A stretch of DNA of 64,000 nucleotides from assembly GCF_006438825.1 (NCBI RefSeq), contig NZ_RCZP01000020.1, forward strand, positions 30,768 to 94,767, given 5' to 3'. Shown piece by piece: positions 16,573 to 25,292 of this stretch. A model generated the notes under the pieces. It saw nothing but the letters and a program-made list of their open reading frames with translations. It did not search any database and was not told where the DNA came from. This DNA is from Muricoccus nepalensis. GTDB lineage: Bacteria > Pseudomonadota > Alphaproteobacteria > Acetobacterales > Acetobacteraceae. The position numbers and the translations under genes were made by a program. Numbering within the stretch: position 1 is the first letter of the stretch; each line of letters begins with the position of its first letter.

Positions 16573-19027
16573 CGCTCGTGCCGTCGCCCTCAGCGAACGG
16601 GAGGGCACGCGCTACGTCAGGCACTTCGGGCACATCGCCTCCAATGTGGTGCTCACGCAGGACGGCACGGTGGTGGCCGTGGTCGAGGCCCAAGGCTTCC
16701 CCTTCGACATGGCAGGCAATGCTGCGCAGAACGCCCAGCACGCCCTGCGCTCCGAGTTAATCCGCAACATCGCGGACGATGACGTCGTGCTGTGCGAGCA
16801 CATGGTGCAGCACGACACGGTGCCGGCCTTCGCTGGCCCTGGCCCGGCCGCTCATCGCACCTTCTACGGGGCGGCTCTGACCCGCGATTATCAGGGCAAG
16901 TGCCTGGGCGGGCTGCGCTCAACCTCCTGGTTCATCACCATTGCCGTCCGGCCACGGGCGGGGATCGGAGGCTGGCGGGAGAAGATCGGCCTGCCGCCCA
17001 GGGATGCGGACCATGCCCGCGCCCGGGCTGCTGGCCCGGCGCTCGAGCGCCGCGTCTCCATCCTGAACGACAAGGTCCGCGCCGTGATGCGGGCGCTGCA
17101 CGCCTTCGGCCCTCGTCGCCTGGGCGAGCGCGTCGCCGGTGGCATCGTGTTCTCCGAGATCGCGGAGGCGCACCGGATGGTGCTCTACGGGCGCTGGAGC
17201 CCGGTGCCCGTGACGGAGCCCGGCGATCTCGGCGCCGCCATCTACACGGATCGGATCGTGACGGGCCGCGGTGGCTTCCGGGTTGATCTCCCTGGCGTGC
17301 CTGACGAGGCGAAGCCGCACGGCATGATGCTCGGCTTCCGGATCTACCCCGCGCGGTACCAAGTCGGGATGTTTGACGAGCTGCTGGGCCTGCCCTGCCG
17401 GGTGGTGCTGACGAACTCCTTCATCTTCACGGGGCGGGCCAAAGCAGGGGACCGCCTGGCGCAGAAGGCCCGGCACATGGACAACGCGGGCGATACCGCG
17501 GTCTCCACCCGCCTGGAGCTCGAGGAGGCTATGGACGCCGTCTCCCGCGGTGCCCACGTCACCGGCTCGCACCTCTGGAGCGTGGCAATCCACGTGGACC
17601 GCTATGTCGATCTGGCCGATGCGGTGGCCACCACCCGCGCCGCGCTGACCAATGCCGGCGCCGTCCTCACGGCCGAGGACATCGGGTGCGAGGCGGCCTT
17701 CTGGGCGCAAATCCCCGGCTCGCCAGACTACCTGCGTGCCCGCGCTGGCGACATCCCCTCCGTGGCCTTCGCCGCCATGTCCTCGGGCCATGCCCATCCG
17801 AAGGGCGACGTGAAGCACCATTGGGGCTCGCCCATCTACCGTTCCCGAACGGTTGCCAGCACCGCCTATGACGTGCCCTGGCACCTCCGGGACGTGGGGC
17901 ACCGGTTGCGCGTCGGGCCCACGGGCTCGGGCAAGACGCTGGACATGGCCATGGAGGCGGTCTTCCTGGATCCCTTCGTGGGCGGCCGGGGCGGCACGCA
18001 GCTCTTCTTCGACAAGGACGCCGGAAACGAAATCATGGTCCGCGCCATGGGCGGGCCTGTCGCCAAGATCCGCCGGGGCGAGGACAGCGGCGCGGTTCCG
18101 CTCAAGCGCCTGGAGAACACCGAGGCCAACCGGGCGTGGCTGCACGAGTTCATTTCGGGCCTGATCATGGCCGACGGCCGGGGCGCCCTGGAGCCATCCA
18201 ACACCCGGCGCCTGACCAAGGGCATCGGCTTCGTCATGCGCCAGCCGCCCGCGCTGCGCACGATCGCCGGAGTGCGCCAGTTCCTGGACCACGAGAACGC
18301 CGTGGGCGATGGCGCTCGCCTCGACGCCTGGTGCCGCGGCGGCGCGCTCGGCTGGGCCTTTGACGGGGAGGAGGACTTGCTGGACCTCGACGCCCCTTTC
18401 GCCAGCGTCGACCCCACGGCGGTCATGTCGGATCCGAACGTCATGCCGCCGATGGCGGCTTACATGCTGTACCTCACGGGCCTCCTCTCCGGCACGCGCC
18501 GGGTGATCGTCCATGCTGACGAGGCGCGGTCCTACCTGCCGCCGGCGCGCATGGTCGGGGACCAGCTCGAGATGCGGTTTGCCAAGGGGTTTGAGGACTT
18601 CCTGCTGACGGGCCGCAAGCTTGATCTGTCCTTCGACGCTGCCGTGCAGCAGCCGGAGCACATCCTGGAGCACCCGATCGGGCCGGCGGTGATCGCTCAG
18701 ACCAAAACCAAGGTGCTCTACCCGAACCCGGACGCGGAATGGGCCTTCTATCGGCGCCTCGGGGCCACCCCGCGCATCCACCGCGCCGTGTCGCGAGACA
18801 TGATGGTCGGCGCCAAGTCGAAGATCCTCATGCGCGAGAACTACGCGGTGCGCCTAGTGTCGGACCTGTCCGCCCTGCCCCACCACATCGCCACGCTGTC
18901 CGCCCGCGCTGGCCGCAGGGGCACGCTCTGGCTGATGGCGGACTGCATCGGCAACCACGGCAAGGACCCGGCCGTCTGGCTGCCAGTGTTCTGGCGCCGC
19001 CTTGATGAGATTGGAGGCGGTGAATGA
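16565..19027 (+). CDS. virB4: VirB4 ATPase
   Basis: This 820-residue ATPase energises pilus assembly and transfer. Walker A is GPTGSGKT at residues 451-458. A Walker B-like acidic segment (RVIVHADEARSYL) lies near residue 650. The N-terminal half is the CagE/TrbE/VirB domain that contacts the membrane platform. The length is normal for VirB4, and no stop or shift was seen. The first start, ATG 16565, overlaps virB3, and the stop overlaps the next small lipoprotein gene. Confidence 0.92.
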   Translation: MYDARAVALSEREGTRYVRHFGHIASNVVLTQDGTVVAVVEAQGFPFDMAGNAAQNAQHALRSELIRNIADDDVVLCEHMVQHDTVPAFAGPGPAAHRTFYGAALTRDYQGKCLGGLRSTSWFITIAVRPRAGIGGWREKIGLPPRDADHARARAAGPALERRVSILNDKVRAVMRALHAFGPRRLGERVAGGIVFSEIAEAHRMVLYGRWSPVPVTEPGDLGAAIYTDRIVTGRGGFRVDLPGVPDEAKPHGMMLGFRIYPARYQVGMFDELLGLPCRVVLTNSFIFTGRAKAGDRLAQKARHMDNAGDTAVSTRLELEEAMDAVSRGAHVTGSHLWSVAIHVDRYVDLADAVATTRAALTNAGAVLTAEDIGCEAAFWAQIPGSPDYLRARAGDIPSVAFAAMSSGHAHPKGDVKHHWGSPIYRSRTVASTAYDVPWHLRDVGHRLRVGPTGSGKTLDMAMEAVFLDPFVGGRGGTQLFFDKDAGNEIMVRAMGGPVAKIRRGEDSGAVPLKRLENTEANRAWLHEFISGLIMADGRGALEPSNTRRLTKGIGFVMRQPPALRTIAGVRQFLDHENAVGDGARLDAWCRGGALGWAFDGEEDLLDLDAPFASVDPTAVMSDPNVMPPMAAYMLYLTGLLSGTRRVIVHADEARSYLPPARMVGDQLEMRFAKGFEDFLLTGRKLDLSFDAAVQQPEHILEHPIGPAVIAQTKTKVLYPNPDAEWAFYRRLGATPRIHRAVSRDMMVGAKSKILMRENYAVRLVSDLSALPHHIATLSARAGRRGTLWLMADCIGNHGKDPAVWLPVFWRRLDEIGGGE

Positions 19028-19200
19028 GGTGCGCCCTACTGGCCGCCCTGGCGGCCCTTACCCTCGCTGCCTGCCAGGACGGCCGCGACTACGGCCAGCC
19101 TGGCGTTGAGCGCCGTGGCTATGGCTTCCCGGGTGGCGGCTACCAGCAGCCCTACACCCCGGCCGGCCGCTACGGCGGCGGCCATCCCGCCTATCGCTGA
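19024..19200 (+). CDS. Small lipoprotein between virB4 and virB5
   Basis: This 58-residue frame starts at ATG 19024, overlapping the virB4 stop. It has a lipoprotein signal with lipobox LTLAAC (Cys at about 16), followed by a Gly/Tyr/Pro-rich tail (RRGYGFPGGGYQQPY). It is likely an outer-membrane-anchored accessory of the transfer system. The size resembles VirB7-type or exclusion lipoproteins, but the mature part shows no family signature. Confidence 0.7.
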   Translation: MRCALLAALAALTLAACQDGRDYGQPGVERRGYGFPGGGYQQPYTPAGRYGGGHPAYR

Positions 19201-19212
19201 GGATCTGGGCCC

Positions 19213-19890
19213 ATGAAAAAGACGGCCGCCACCGCCCTCCTCGCCTTCTCGCTGCTGATGCCGCCGCAGAGCGGCCACACGGCGGGCGTTCCCGTGATCG
19301 ACGTGTCCAACCTGGCGCAAGCGATCGCGACCGTGGAGCAGCTCCGGCAGGAGTTCGCCATGCTGGAGCGGACCTACAACTCCATTGCCCACACGACTTC
19401 CATCCAGGGCCTCTCCAGCGCGATCGGCGGGTTGAGCCGGTACACCCAGCCTCGGGCCGGTGTCGCCATGAACGGCGCTCGCGGCCAGGGTTCCTGGGGC
19501 TCGGCCGAGGCCCAGATGCAGGCGGATCGCCTCTACGCCTCTCCCGCGCAGGATGACTGGCAGCGGGAGATGGAGCGGCGCGAAAGGTCCACGGCGCACA
19601 TCAAGGCCATGGTCGAGCAGAACATTGCCGACATCGAGGAGCAGATTGACGCGCTCGATGCCATGAAGGCGGAACTCGAGGCCCAGCCGGACGGCACCGC
19701 CGTTCAGGCCCATGTCGGCGGCATCCAGCTCGCGGCCAACAAGCTCCAGGCGCAGCAGACCCAGCTCTTGCAGGCGCAGACCCTGCTGGCGGCCGAGGAA
19801 CGCGTCACGGCCCAGCGCGCGGAGCAGATGCGCCGCCGGGATCTCGATCAGCAGATCAACCGCACCGCTGGTGCTCTGGGAGGCTGGTGA
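19213..19890 (+). CDS. virB5: VirB5 pilus-tip/adhesin protein
   Basis: This 225-residue secreted protein has a signal peptide (MKKTAATALLAFSLLMPPQSG...A) and a long helical body (AQAIATVEQLRQEFAML; MVEQNIADIEEQIDALDAM; LQAQQTQLLQAQTLLAAEER), characteristic of VirB5/TrbJ minor pilins. Position after virB4 is canonical. The stop overlaps the following exclusion-like gene. Confidence 0.82.
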   Translation: MKKTAATALLAFSLLMPPQSGHTAGVPVIDVSNLAQAIATVEQLRQEFAMLERTYNSIAHTTSIQGLSSAIGGLSRYTQPRAGVAMNGARGQGSWGSAEAQMQADRLYASPAQDDWQREMERRERSTAHIKAMVEQNIADIEEQIDALDAMKAELEAQPDGTAVQAHVGGIQLAANKLQAQQTQLLQAQTLLAAEERVTAQRAEQMRRRDLDQQINRTAGALGGW

Positions 19891-20249
19891 TGCTCAACCC
19901 GTTCAAGGACTTCATCATCACCGGTCTGGTGGTCACCGGCGTCGTGCTGGCTGTCCAGACCTGCGCGCCGGCCGCGCGCTCGGCTGAGTACGACGTGGCC
20001 TGGTTCTCCGCGAACCCGGCGGCGCGCCGTGAGATGCTCCAGCGTTGCCACAATGACGTGGGGCTCGGCCGCCGGGCTATCTGCGGGAACGCGGAGCGGG
20101 CCGAGACCAAGGCCTATCAGGAGCGCCTGGGCCGGCCCTCAAGCACGGATGGCATGTTTGAGAGCCCTATCGTGCGCGACGGACTGCGGCGCGCCTGCAT
20201 GGAGCCCGCTGGCCGGCGCTTGGCCGGCAGCCAGTGCAGCCGGCTCTGA
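19890..20249 (+). CDS. EexN/TrbK-like entry-exclusion candidate
   Basis: This 119-residue protein has one N-terminal membrane or lipoprotein-like segment (DFIITGLVVTGVVLAVQTCAP; Cys near 26) followed by WFSANPAARREMLQRC and GLGRRAICGNAERAE. This matches the EexN-type pattern of Trp/Tyr, ANPAxR, a Cys-containing helix and CxNA. Such proteins sit in the recipient's membrane and block entry of an identical plasmid. Its position between virB5 and virB6 is the same as eex in pKM101-type clusters. It starts at ATG 19890, overlapping the virB5 stop, with a GTG one codon earlier as alternative. Confidence 0.65.
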   Translation: MLNPFKDFIITGLVVTGVVLAVQTCAPAARSAEYDVAWFSANPAARREMLQRCHNDVGLGRRAICGNAERAETKAYQERLGRPSSTDGMFESPIVRDGLRRACMEPAGRRLAGSQCSRL

Positions 20250-20255
20250 CCGCCC

Positions 20256-21203
20256 ATGTACGAGCAATATAGCACCTTCTCGGATGGCCTGATTGTCGGG
20301 GCGATGGACCGCGCCATTTCGGCGGGCGCCGCGGCCTCCCTGACCTACTTGCGGCCCGCCATGATGGTGCTTGTTGCTCTGGCCGCCGTCCTCCTCTGGA
20401 CGATGCGGCTCAACGTCTGGTGGGTCGTCCGGCGCGTCTTCATCGCGCTCGTGGTCCTCACGGTGCTTCAGGTCGCTAACTACAACACGTACTTCCGGGA
20501 GCCCTTCTGGAACACGATCCCCACCCTGGTTGCGTCCGGCATCCAAGGCGGTGGCGTGACCACCACCGCGGCGCAGCGGTTCGACAAGGTGGAGGAGGCT
20601 ACGGCGAATGTCGTGGCGCAGGCGCAGCGCCGTCTCTCGATGCCCTGGCACATGGGCGAAGCCACCAGCATCTCCATTGCCCGCGCGCTCATGTCTGTCT
20701 TCACGGGCTTCTGCTTCGTGCTCTGGTTGGTGGCGCGCATCGCCACCGCCCTGCTGCTGGCCGCCGGTCCATTCCTGATGATCGCTGCCATCTTCGACTG
20801 GAGCCGCCACCTGGTGCAGGCGTGGTTCGGCAAGCTGGTGTCGCTCGCCATCTGGTCGCTGATGAGCACCATCCTGACGGAAGTGGTTCTCGCGGGGACC
20901 ATCCTTTGGGTTCAGCAGACCGCCGCCAGCGCGGGCGCCGGGATTGAGGAAGCCGTCAACGGCCTCTTCCGGATCGTCGCCTGGGACTTCGTGAACTGCT
21001 GCGTGATGCTGGGCCTGCCTTTCTACTCCGCCATAGGCGGCAGCGCCGGCGCTGGAACCACCGTCGCGGCGGGAATGCTCAGCGCGGGCGGGCGTCTGGC
21101 TGCGACTGGCGTTGCAGCAGGCGCCAAGGCCTACGCCAAGGGCGTCGCCAGCGGCATCCGCAGCGCCAACGCTGCCACCGCTCACCATCCCCCACAAGGC
21201 TGA
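20256..21203 (+). CDS. virB6: VirB6/TrbL inner-membrane channel protein
   Basis: This 315-residue polytopic protein has hydrophobic segments near 33-50, 60-75, 145-185 and 195-225, and a central region with the VirB6 Trp (FLMIAAIFDWSRHLVQAWFG). The Ala/Gly-rich C-terminus is typical. It forms part of the inner-membrane channel. It starts 6 bp after the exclusion-like gene. Confidence 0.85.
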   Translation: MYEQYSTFSDGLIVGAMDRAISAGAAASLTYLRPAMMVLVALAAVLLWTMRLNVWWVVRRVFIALVVLTVLQVANYNTYFREPFWNTIPTLVASGIQGGGVTTTAAQRFDKVEEATANVVAQAQRRLSMPWHMGEATSISIARALMSVFTGFCFVLWLVARIATALLLAAGPFLMIAAIFDWSRHLVQAWFGKLVSLAIWSLMSTILTEVVLAGTILWVQQTAASAGAGIEEAVNGLFRIVAWDFVNCCVMLGLPFYSAIGGSAGAGTTVAAGMLSAGGRLAATGVAAGAKAYAKGVASGIRSANAATAHHPPQG

Positions 21204-21245
21204 CAGCCTCCCCCAACCCTGTTGGCTCCTAGGAGCACGTCCCCC

Positions 21246-21398
21246 ATGCCGCTCACCTTTCCCCGCCTCGCAGTGATCGCGCTGCTGGGGCTGTTGGGCG
21301 CCTGCGCTTCCGGCCAGGACGCCCCCGTGGCCTGCAAGGGCGAGCCCTTTGCCCTCAACGCCGGGCTCTGGACCCCCACCGCCGAGGATTTGCGCTGA
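21246..21398 (+). CDS. virB7: VirB7-like lipoprotein
   Basis: This 50-residue protein starts at ATG 21246, with GGAGC nearby as a likely ribosome site. It has a lipobox LLGAC (Cys at about 19) and a mature part with VACKGEPFALNAGLW, a pattern of VirB7 proteins. Its place between virB6 and virB8 is canonical. VirB7 anchors VirB9 in the outer-membrane core complex. The stop overlaps the virB8 start (TGATG). Confidence 0.75.
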   Translation: MPLTFPRLAVIALLGLLGACASGQDAPVACKGEPFALNAGLWTPTAEDLR

Positions 21399-22192
21399 TG
21401 GACGGCATGACCCCGGCTGGGCTTCCGTCAGACGAGGAGGAGGCCCGTGCCGTCTTCACGCCGGACAAGGCGGTGTCCCTGCTGCCGCCGGAGGAGCGCC
21501 GCGCCGCCTATGCGCGGAACCTCGCGCGGCAGGAGGAGGCGCTGGGCCAGGAGAAGTCCGCCCGGCGCACCCTGCGGCTCGCCATCGGTGTCGTGGGCTT
21601 CGTGGCGGTGGCGGAGGCCGCGGCGCTGGTCGCGCTGCTGCCGCTCAAGGAGATCCGCCCGGTGTTCGTCCACATCGAGCAGGACGGCACTTACACCACC
21701 TCGATCCGGCGGGATGAGCTGCCGACCTCGGCGCGGGACAACACCATCGCCTCCACGCTCTGGCTCTACGTGCGAGCCCGGGAAGGCTTCATGGCCCCGG
21801 CGTTCGGGGACGATAGCAACATCGTCTCCATCCTGTCCGACAAGGCGACGTGGAGCGCATACGAGGCGGGCGTGGACCCGAAGAACCCGGAAAGCCCCGG
21901 CCGCCGGTACGGCACGCGCACCATCGTTCGGCTGCGGCATGTGAGCGAGGTTCTGACGTGCTCGCGCGCCAGCCGGGACGAAACCTGCGTCGGCCGCGTG
22001 CCGGACTATTACGAGGTCCGGTATCGCGTGATCACCCAGACCGAGGGGCAGCCGCCACGCGAGAAGGCCGCCGTGTCGCAGATCTGGTTCCGCCAGGCCG
22101 CCGCCGTCCCGGCCCGCCAACAGGTCACCTACAACCCCATGGGCCTTCAGGTGACGGCCTATCGGGCGATGGAAGAAGGAGCCACGCCATGA
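21398..22192 (+). CDS. virB8: VirB8 assembly factor
   Basis: This 264-residue bitopic protein has a cytoplasmic N-terminus, one membrane segment at about 60-82 (LRLAIGVVGFVAVAEAAALV) and a periplasmic VirB8 domain with DYYEVRYRVITQTEG and the C-terminal NPMGLQVTAYRAMEE. It organises the inner-membrane part of the channel. It overlaps virB7 by one base and virB9 by four. Confidence 0.88.
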   Translation: MDGMTPAGLPSDEEEARAVFTPDKAVSLLPPEERRAAYARNLARQEEALGQEKSARRTLRLAIGVVGFVAVAEAAALVALLPLKEIRPVFVHIEQDGTYTTSIRRDELPTSARDNTIASTLWLYVRAREGFMAPAFGDDSNIVSILSDKATWSAYEAGVDPKNPESPGRRYGTRTIVRLRHVSEVLTCSRASRDETCVGRVPDYYEVRYRVITQTEGQPPREKAAVSQIWFRQAAAVPARQQVTYNPMGLQVTAYRAMEEGATP

Positions 22193-23142
22193 TCCGCGCT
22201 GCCCTGCTCGCTACCGCGGCGCTGGCCGCCCTCTCCGCCTCGGCCCTGGCCCAGACGCCACCCGAGCCCTGCGACGGCGCCGGCGATCCACGGGTGCGCT
22301 GCGCCGTCGCCAGCCCAAACCGGGTAATCGTCCTCTACGTCCAGCGCGGCGCCGCCCTGACGATCGAGTTGCCGGCGAATGAGCGTGTGGTCGCCATCCC
22401 CACCTCGGACAACAGCACCATGCGGCTGGGGGAGCCTCGCCGCCGGGTGGTGGCCTCGATCGGCGCCGATGACAGTGACCCCGGCACCACGGACGGCAAC
22501 CTGTCGGTGGCCCGACGCGGTAACGTGGCCATCATCAAGCCGGACGGCGACCTAGTGCCGCAGCCGCTCTTCCTCATGTCGGAGGTGGACGGGAAGGCGC
22601 AGCCTCCGTATCGCTTCGAGCTCCGCCCGGCACCAGCTGGCACGGATGCCTTCTTCAGCGTCCGCCTCCGCAACGTGGCGGCCGAGACCGTCACCCGGCA
22701 AGCAGCGTGGCAGGAGCGGCGCGCGGAGCGGGATCGGCGGGCGGCCGAGACCCGTCTGCGGCAGGTCCAGGCGGCGCCATGCGCCTCAACCCCTGGTGCC
22801 AACTTCCGCTGGGTGGGGCGCGGTGCGGACGCGGCCTCGCGCGGCTTGGCTCCGGCGGAGATCTGCGACAACGGCCGACAGACCTTCATGCGCTTCCCAG
22901 GCGTGATGAAGGCCTCCAGCATCTTCACCGTCCTGCCGGACGGACGCGAGGCGCTGGTCAACAGCACCCCCGGCGAGGACGGCTGGGTGGTGGTGCACGA
23001 CTACACGCCCCGCATCATTCTCCGTGCCGGAGAAGCCATGCTTTGCCTGATCAACCGCGGGTATAACGGGGTTGGGCAGGCCACCGGCACGCGCACCATC
23101 TCGCCGGACGTGGTGCTGGCGCCTCGGGGCAGCGCGTCGTGA
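22189..23142 (+). CDS. virB9: VirB9 outer-membrane core protein
   Basis: This 317-residue protein has a signal peptide (cleaved near SASALAQTP). The N-terminal beta domain ends about residue 160 (PYRFELRPA). A charged helical linker (about 175-195, QERRAERDRRAAETRLRQV) follows. The C-terminal VirB9 domain (NFRWVGRG... ICDNGRQTFMRFPG... VHDYTPRIILRAG) binds VirB7. The start overlaps the virB8 stop (ATGA), and the end overlaps the GTG of virB10. Confidence 0.9.
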   Translation: MIRAALLATAALAALSASALAQTPPEPCDGAGDPRVRCAVASPNRVIVLYVQRGAALTIELPANERVVAIPTSDNSTMRLGEPRRRVVASIGADDSDPGTTDGNLSVARRGNVAIIKPDGDLVPQPLFLMSEVDGKAQPPYRFELRPAPAGTDAFFSVRLRNVAAETVTRQAAWQERRAERDRRAAETRLRQVQAAPCASTPGANFRWVGRGADAASRGLAPAEICDNGRQTFMRFPGVMKASSIFTVLPDGREALVNSTPGEDGWVVVHDYTPRIILRAGEAMLCLINRGYNGVGQATGTRTISPDVVLAPRGSAS

Positions 23143-24236
23143 GCGGCGCGCAGTCCCCTCCCTCACTGCCGACGCCGTCCGTCAGTGGCGGCACGCCCCC
23201 GCTGTCGCCCGTCAAGAAGGTGGCCATCGTCCTCGGCGGCTTGGTGATGTTCATCTTCCTGTTTTGGATGGGCAGCGGCACGCGCGAGAAGGAACAGACG
23301 GTTCCGGCGGGCGGCGGTGGCAGCGGTCCGGCCGGTGTTGAGCGCCGCATCGCCCTGCCCCCGGTCGAGGTCGCGCAGCCCGTCTCGATGCCGAACGCTG
23401 CCCTTCCCCTCCGGGACGAGGAGCCGCGTGAGCGGGTGCGCCAAGCTCCTCCGCGCCAGCGTCCCCGCCCTTCCGGCATTATGGCCTTTGAGGAGCGGGA
23501 GGAAGCCCGCGCCGCCACCGCCACCGCCACCGCCACCGCTGCCGCTGCCGCTGCTCGCGACGATGACGAGGACCCGGAAGATGGGATGGCCGCCCGCCTG
23601 CGCGCCACGCGCACTCCGGCGGCCCGTGCCCGGCGGCTCAAGAACCCGGACCTGATGATCGCCCTGGGCGACGTCATTCCCTGCACGAGGGACACGGCCA
23701 TCAACACCCAGCTCGGCGGCTTCGTGCGCTGCACCGTCTCACAGGACGTTCTCAGCGCCTCGGGCAACACCACCCTCCTTCCCCGGCGCACGGTCCTGAC
23801 CGGCGAGATCAAGGGGCAGATGCAGCAGGGCCAGAACCGCGCCTTTATCCTTTGGTCGCGGGCGCGCACCCCGGACGGGGTGGTGGTGGATCTGGCCAGC
23901 CCCGGCACCGATGCCCTGGGGCGGAACGGAACCGCCGTCGAGGTAAACACCAACTTCTGGGCCCGCTTCGGCGGCGCGATCATGCTGTCCTTCGTGGACG
24001 CTGGCTTGCAGGCCGCCGCTCTGGCCGCCTCCAACGCCACGCAGCCCGATGGCGGCGGCACGCGCATCAACTTCAACCAGCTGCAGGGCAGCGGGCGCAG
24101 CGCCGCCACCCGTGCGCTGGATGCCACCGTGAACATTCCTCCGTTCGGCACCTCACCCCAGGGGACAGCCGAGATGGTCTTCGTGGCAAGGGACCTGGAT
24201 TTCAGCGGCGTGTACGAGCTGAGGAGCGCCCGATGA
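23139..24236 (+). CDS. virB10: VirB10 core-complex protein
   Basis: This 365-residue protein spans both membranes. A short cytoplasmic tail precedes one membrane segment at about 27-45 (VAIVLGGLVMFIFLFWMG). A Pro/Ala-rich linker follows, then the TrbI/VirB10 barrel domain (IPCTRDTAINTQLGGFVRC; GNTTLLPRRTVLTGEIKG; FGGAIMLSFVDAGLQ, the antenna region). The linker is encoded partly by a GCCACC tandem repeat at about 23514-23538. GTG start overlapping virB9, stop overlapping virB11. Confidence 0.9.
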   Translation: MSGAQSPPSLPTPSVSGGTPPLSPVKKVAIVLGGLVMFIFLFWMGSGTREKEQTVPAGGGGSGPAGVERRIALPPVEVAQPVSMPNAALPLRDEEPRERVRQAPPRQRPRPSGIMAFEEREEARAATATATATAAAAAARDDDEDPEDGMAARLRATRTPAARARRLKNPDLMIALGDVIPCTRDTAINTQLGGFVRCTVSQDVLSASGNTTLLPRRTVLTGEIKGQMQQGQNRAFILWSRARTPDGVVVDLASPGTDALGRNGTAVEVNTNFWARFGGAIMLSFVDAGLQAAALAASNATQPDGGGTRINFNQLQGSGRSAATRALDATVNIPPFGTSPQGTAEMVFVARDLDFSGVYELRSAR

Positions 24237-25291
24237 ACGCCTATGTCCATCCGGCGAAGCCGCTGCTCGATCACGCCATGCAGCCCATGAGGGCGATGTT
24301 CACGGACCCGACTACGCAGGAGGTCGCGCTGAACAGGCCAGGCGAGGTCTGGTGGCGCCGGAGTCGGGGCTGGGACCGCAGCGAGATGCCAGACCTGGAC
24401 TTCGAGGCGCTGGAGGCCATCGCCATGCTGGCGGGGGCCATGCGCTCCCAGGACGTGACCTGGCAGAAGCCGCTGCTCTCCACGGAGATGCCCGGTCCGG
24501 GCGGGGAGCTGCTGCGCCTCCAGGTGTGCATGCCCCCGGTGGTGCCCGGCGGCACGATCAGCCTGACGTGGCGGCGGCCCGGGAGCGACGTCGACCCCTT
24601 GGACGATCTGCCGCAGAACTACGATGTCCGCGCCTGGAACCAGTGGGGCAAGGACAAGGCGGTGAAGCGCGGCTTCGCGGAGCGCCTGCTGGTGCTGTAC
24701 GACGCGGGCGATGCTGTGGGCTTCCTGCGGGAAGCCATGCGGGTCCGGATGAACATCTGGCTCTGCGCCGCCACCGGAGGCGGCAAGACGCACCTCTTTA
24801 AGTCCCTCATGGGCGCGGTGTCGAAGGACAAGCGCGTGGTGACTGTCGAGGACAGCCTGGAGCTGCAGTTGCCGCAGGAGAACGTGGTGCGGCTGCTCTA
24901 CCAGCATGGGGGGAGCGGTGCGACGGCGGAGGACTTGATCGTGGCCGCGCTCCGGATGCGGCCCGACCTGGTGCCGGTGCAGGAGATCCGCACGGGCGAG
25001 GCAGCCTGGGTCTACTTCAACGCGGTGAACACCGGGCATCCCGGCTCCCCTACCACCATCCACGGCAACACGCCTGCCATGGCGTTCCGACGGGCCTTCA
25101 CCCTGTGCAAGACGACCCCCGGCGGCGGGCTGATCGGTGACGAGACCCTGGGCAACATGATCGGGGATGCGGTGGACATTATCATCCCCCTACGCAATGA
25201 CGACGGTGGCTTCTCCATCCGGGAAGTCTGGTTCAAGGACGCGGCCCTCCGCGACGGCAAGACGCCCCTCTCCCTGCTGACGGACGCCTGA
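24233..25291 (+). CDS. virB11: VirB11 hexameric ATPase
   Basis: This 352-residue traffic ATPase has Walker A AATGGGKT with K185, an Asp box region (VVTVEDSLELQLP), Walker B-like sequence and a His box (NTGHPGSPTTIHGN). It switches the machinery between pilus assembly and DNA transfer. The length is normal. The start at ATG 24233 overlaps the virB10 stop. Confidence 0.92.
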   Translation: MNAYVHPAKPLLDHAMQPMRAMFTDPTTQEVALNRPGEVWWRRSRGWDRSEMPDLDFEALEAIAMLAGAMRSQDVTWQKPLLSTEMPGPGGELLRLQVCMPPVVPGGTISLTWRRPGSDVDPLDDLPQNYDVRAWNQWGKDKAVKRGFAERLLVLYDAGDAVGFLREAMRVRMNIWLCAATGGGKTHLFKSLMGAVSKDKRVVTVEDSLELQLPQENVVRLLYQHGGSGATAEDLIVAALRMRPDLVPVQEIRTGEAAWVYFNAVNTGHPGSPTTIHGNTPAMAFRRAFTLCKTTPGGGLIGDETLGNMIGDAVDIIIPLRNDDGGFSIREVWFKDAALRDGKTPLSLLTDA

Positions 25292-25292
25292 G

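Noticed and set aside
16919..18781. 620-codon minus-strand frame inside virB4
   Set aside because: Mirror of the virB4 codon pattern, rich in His/Arg/Gly, with no motifs. VirB4 itself is complete.
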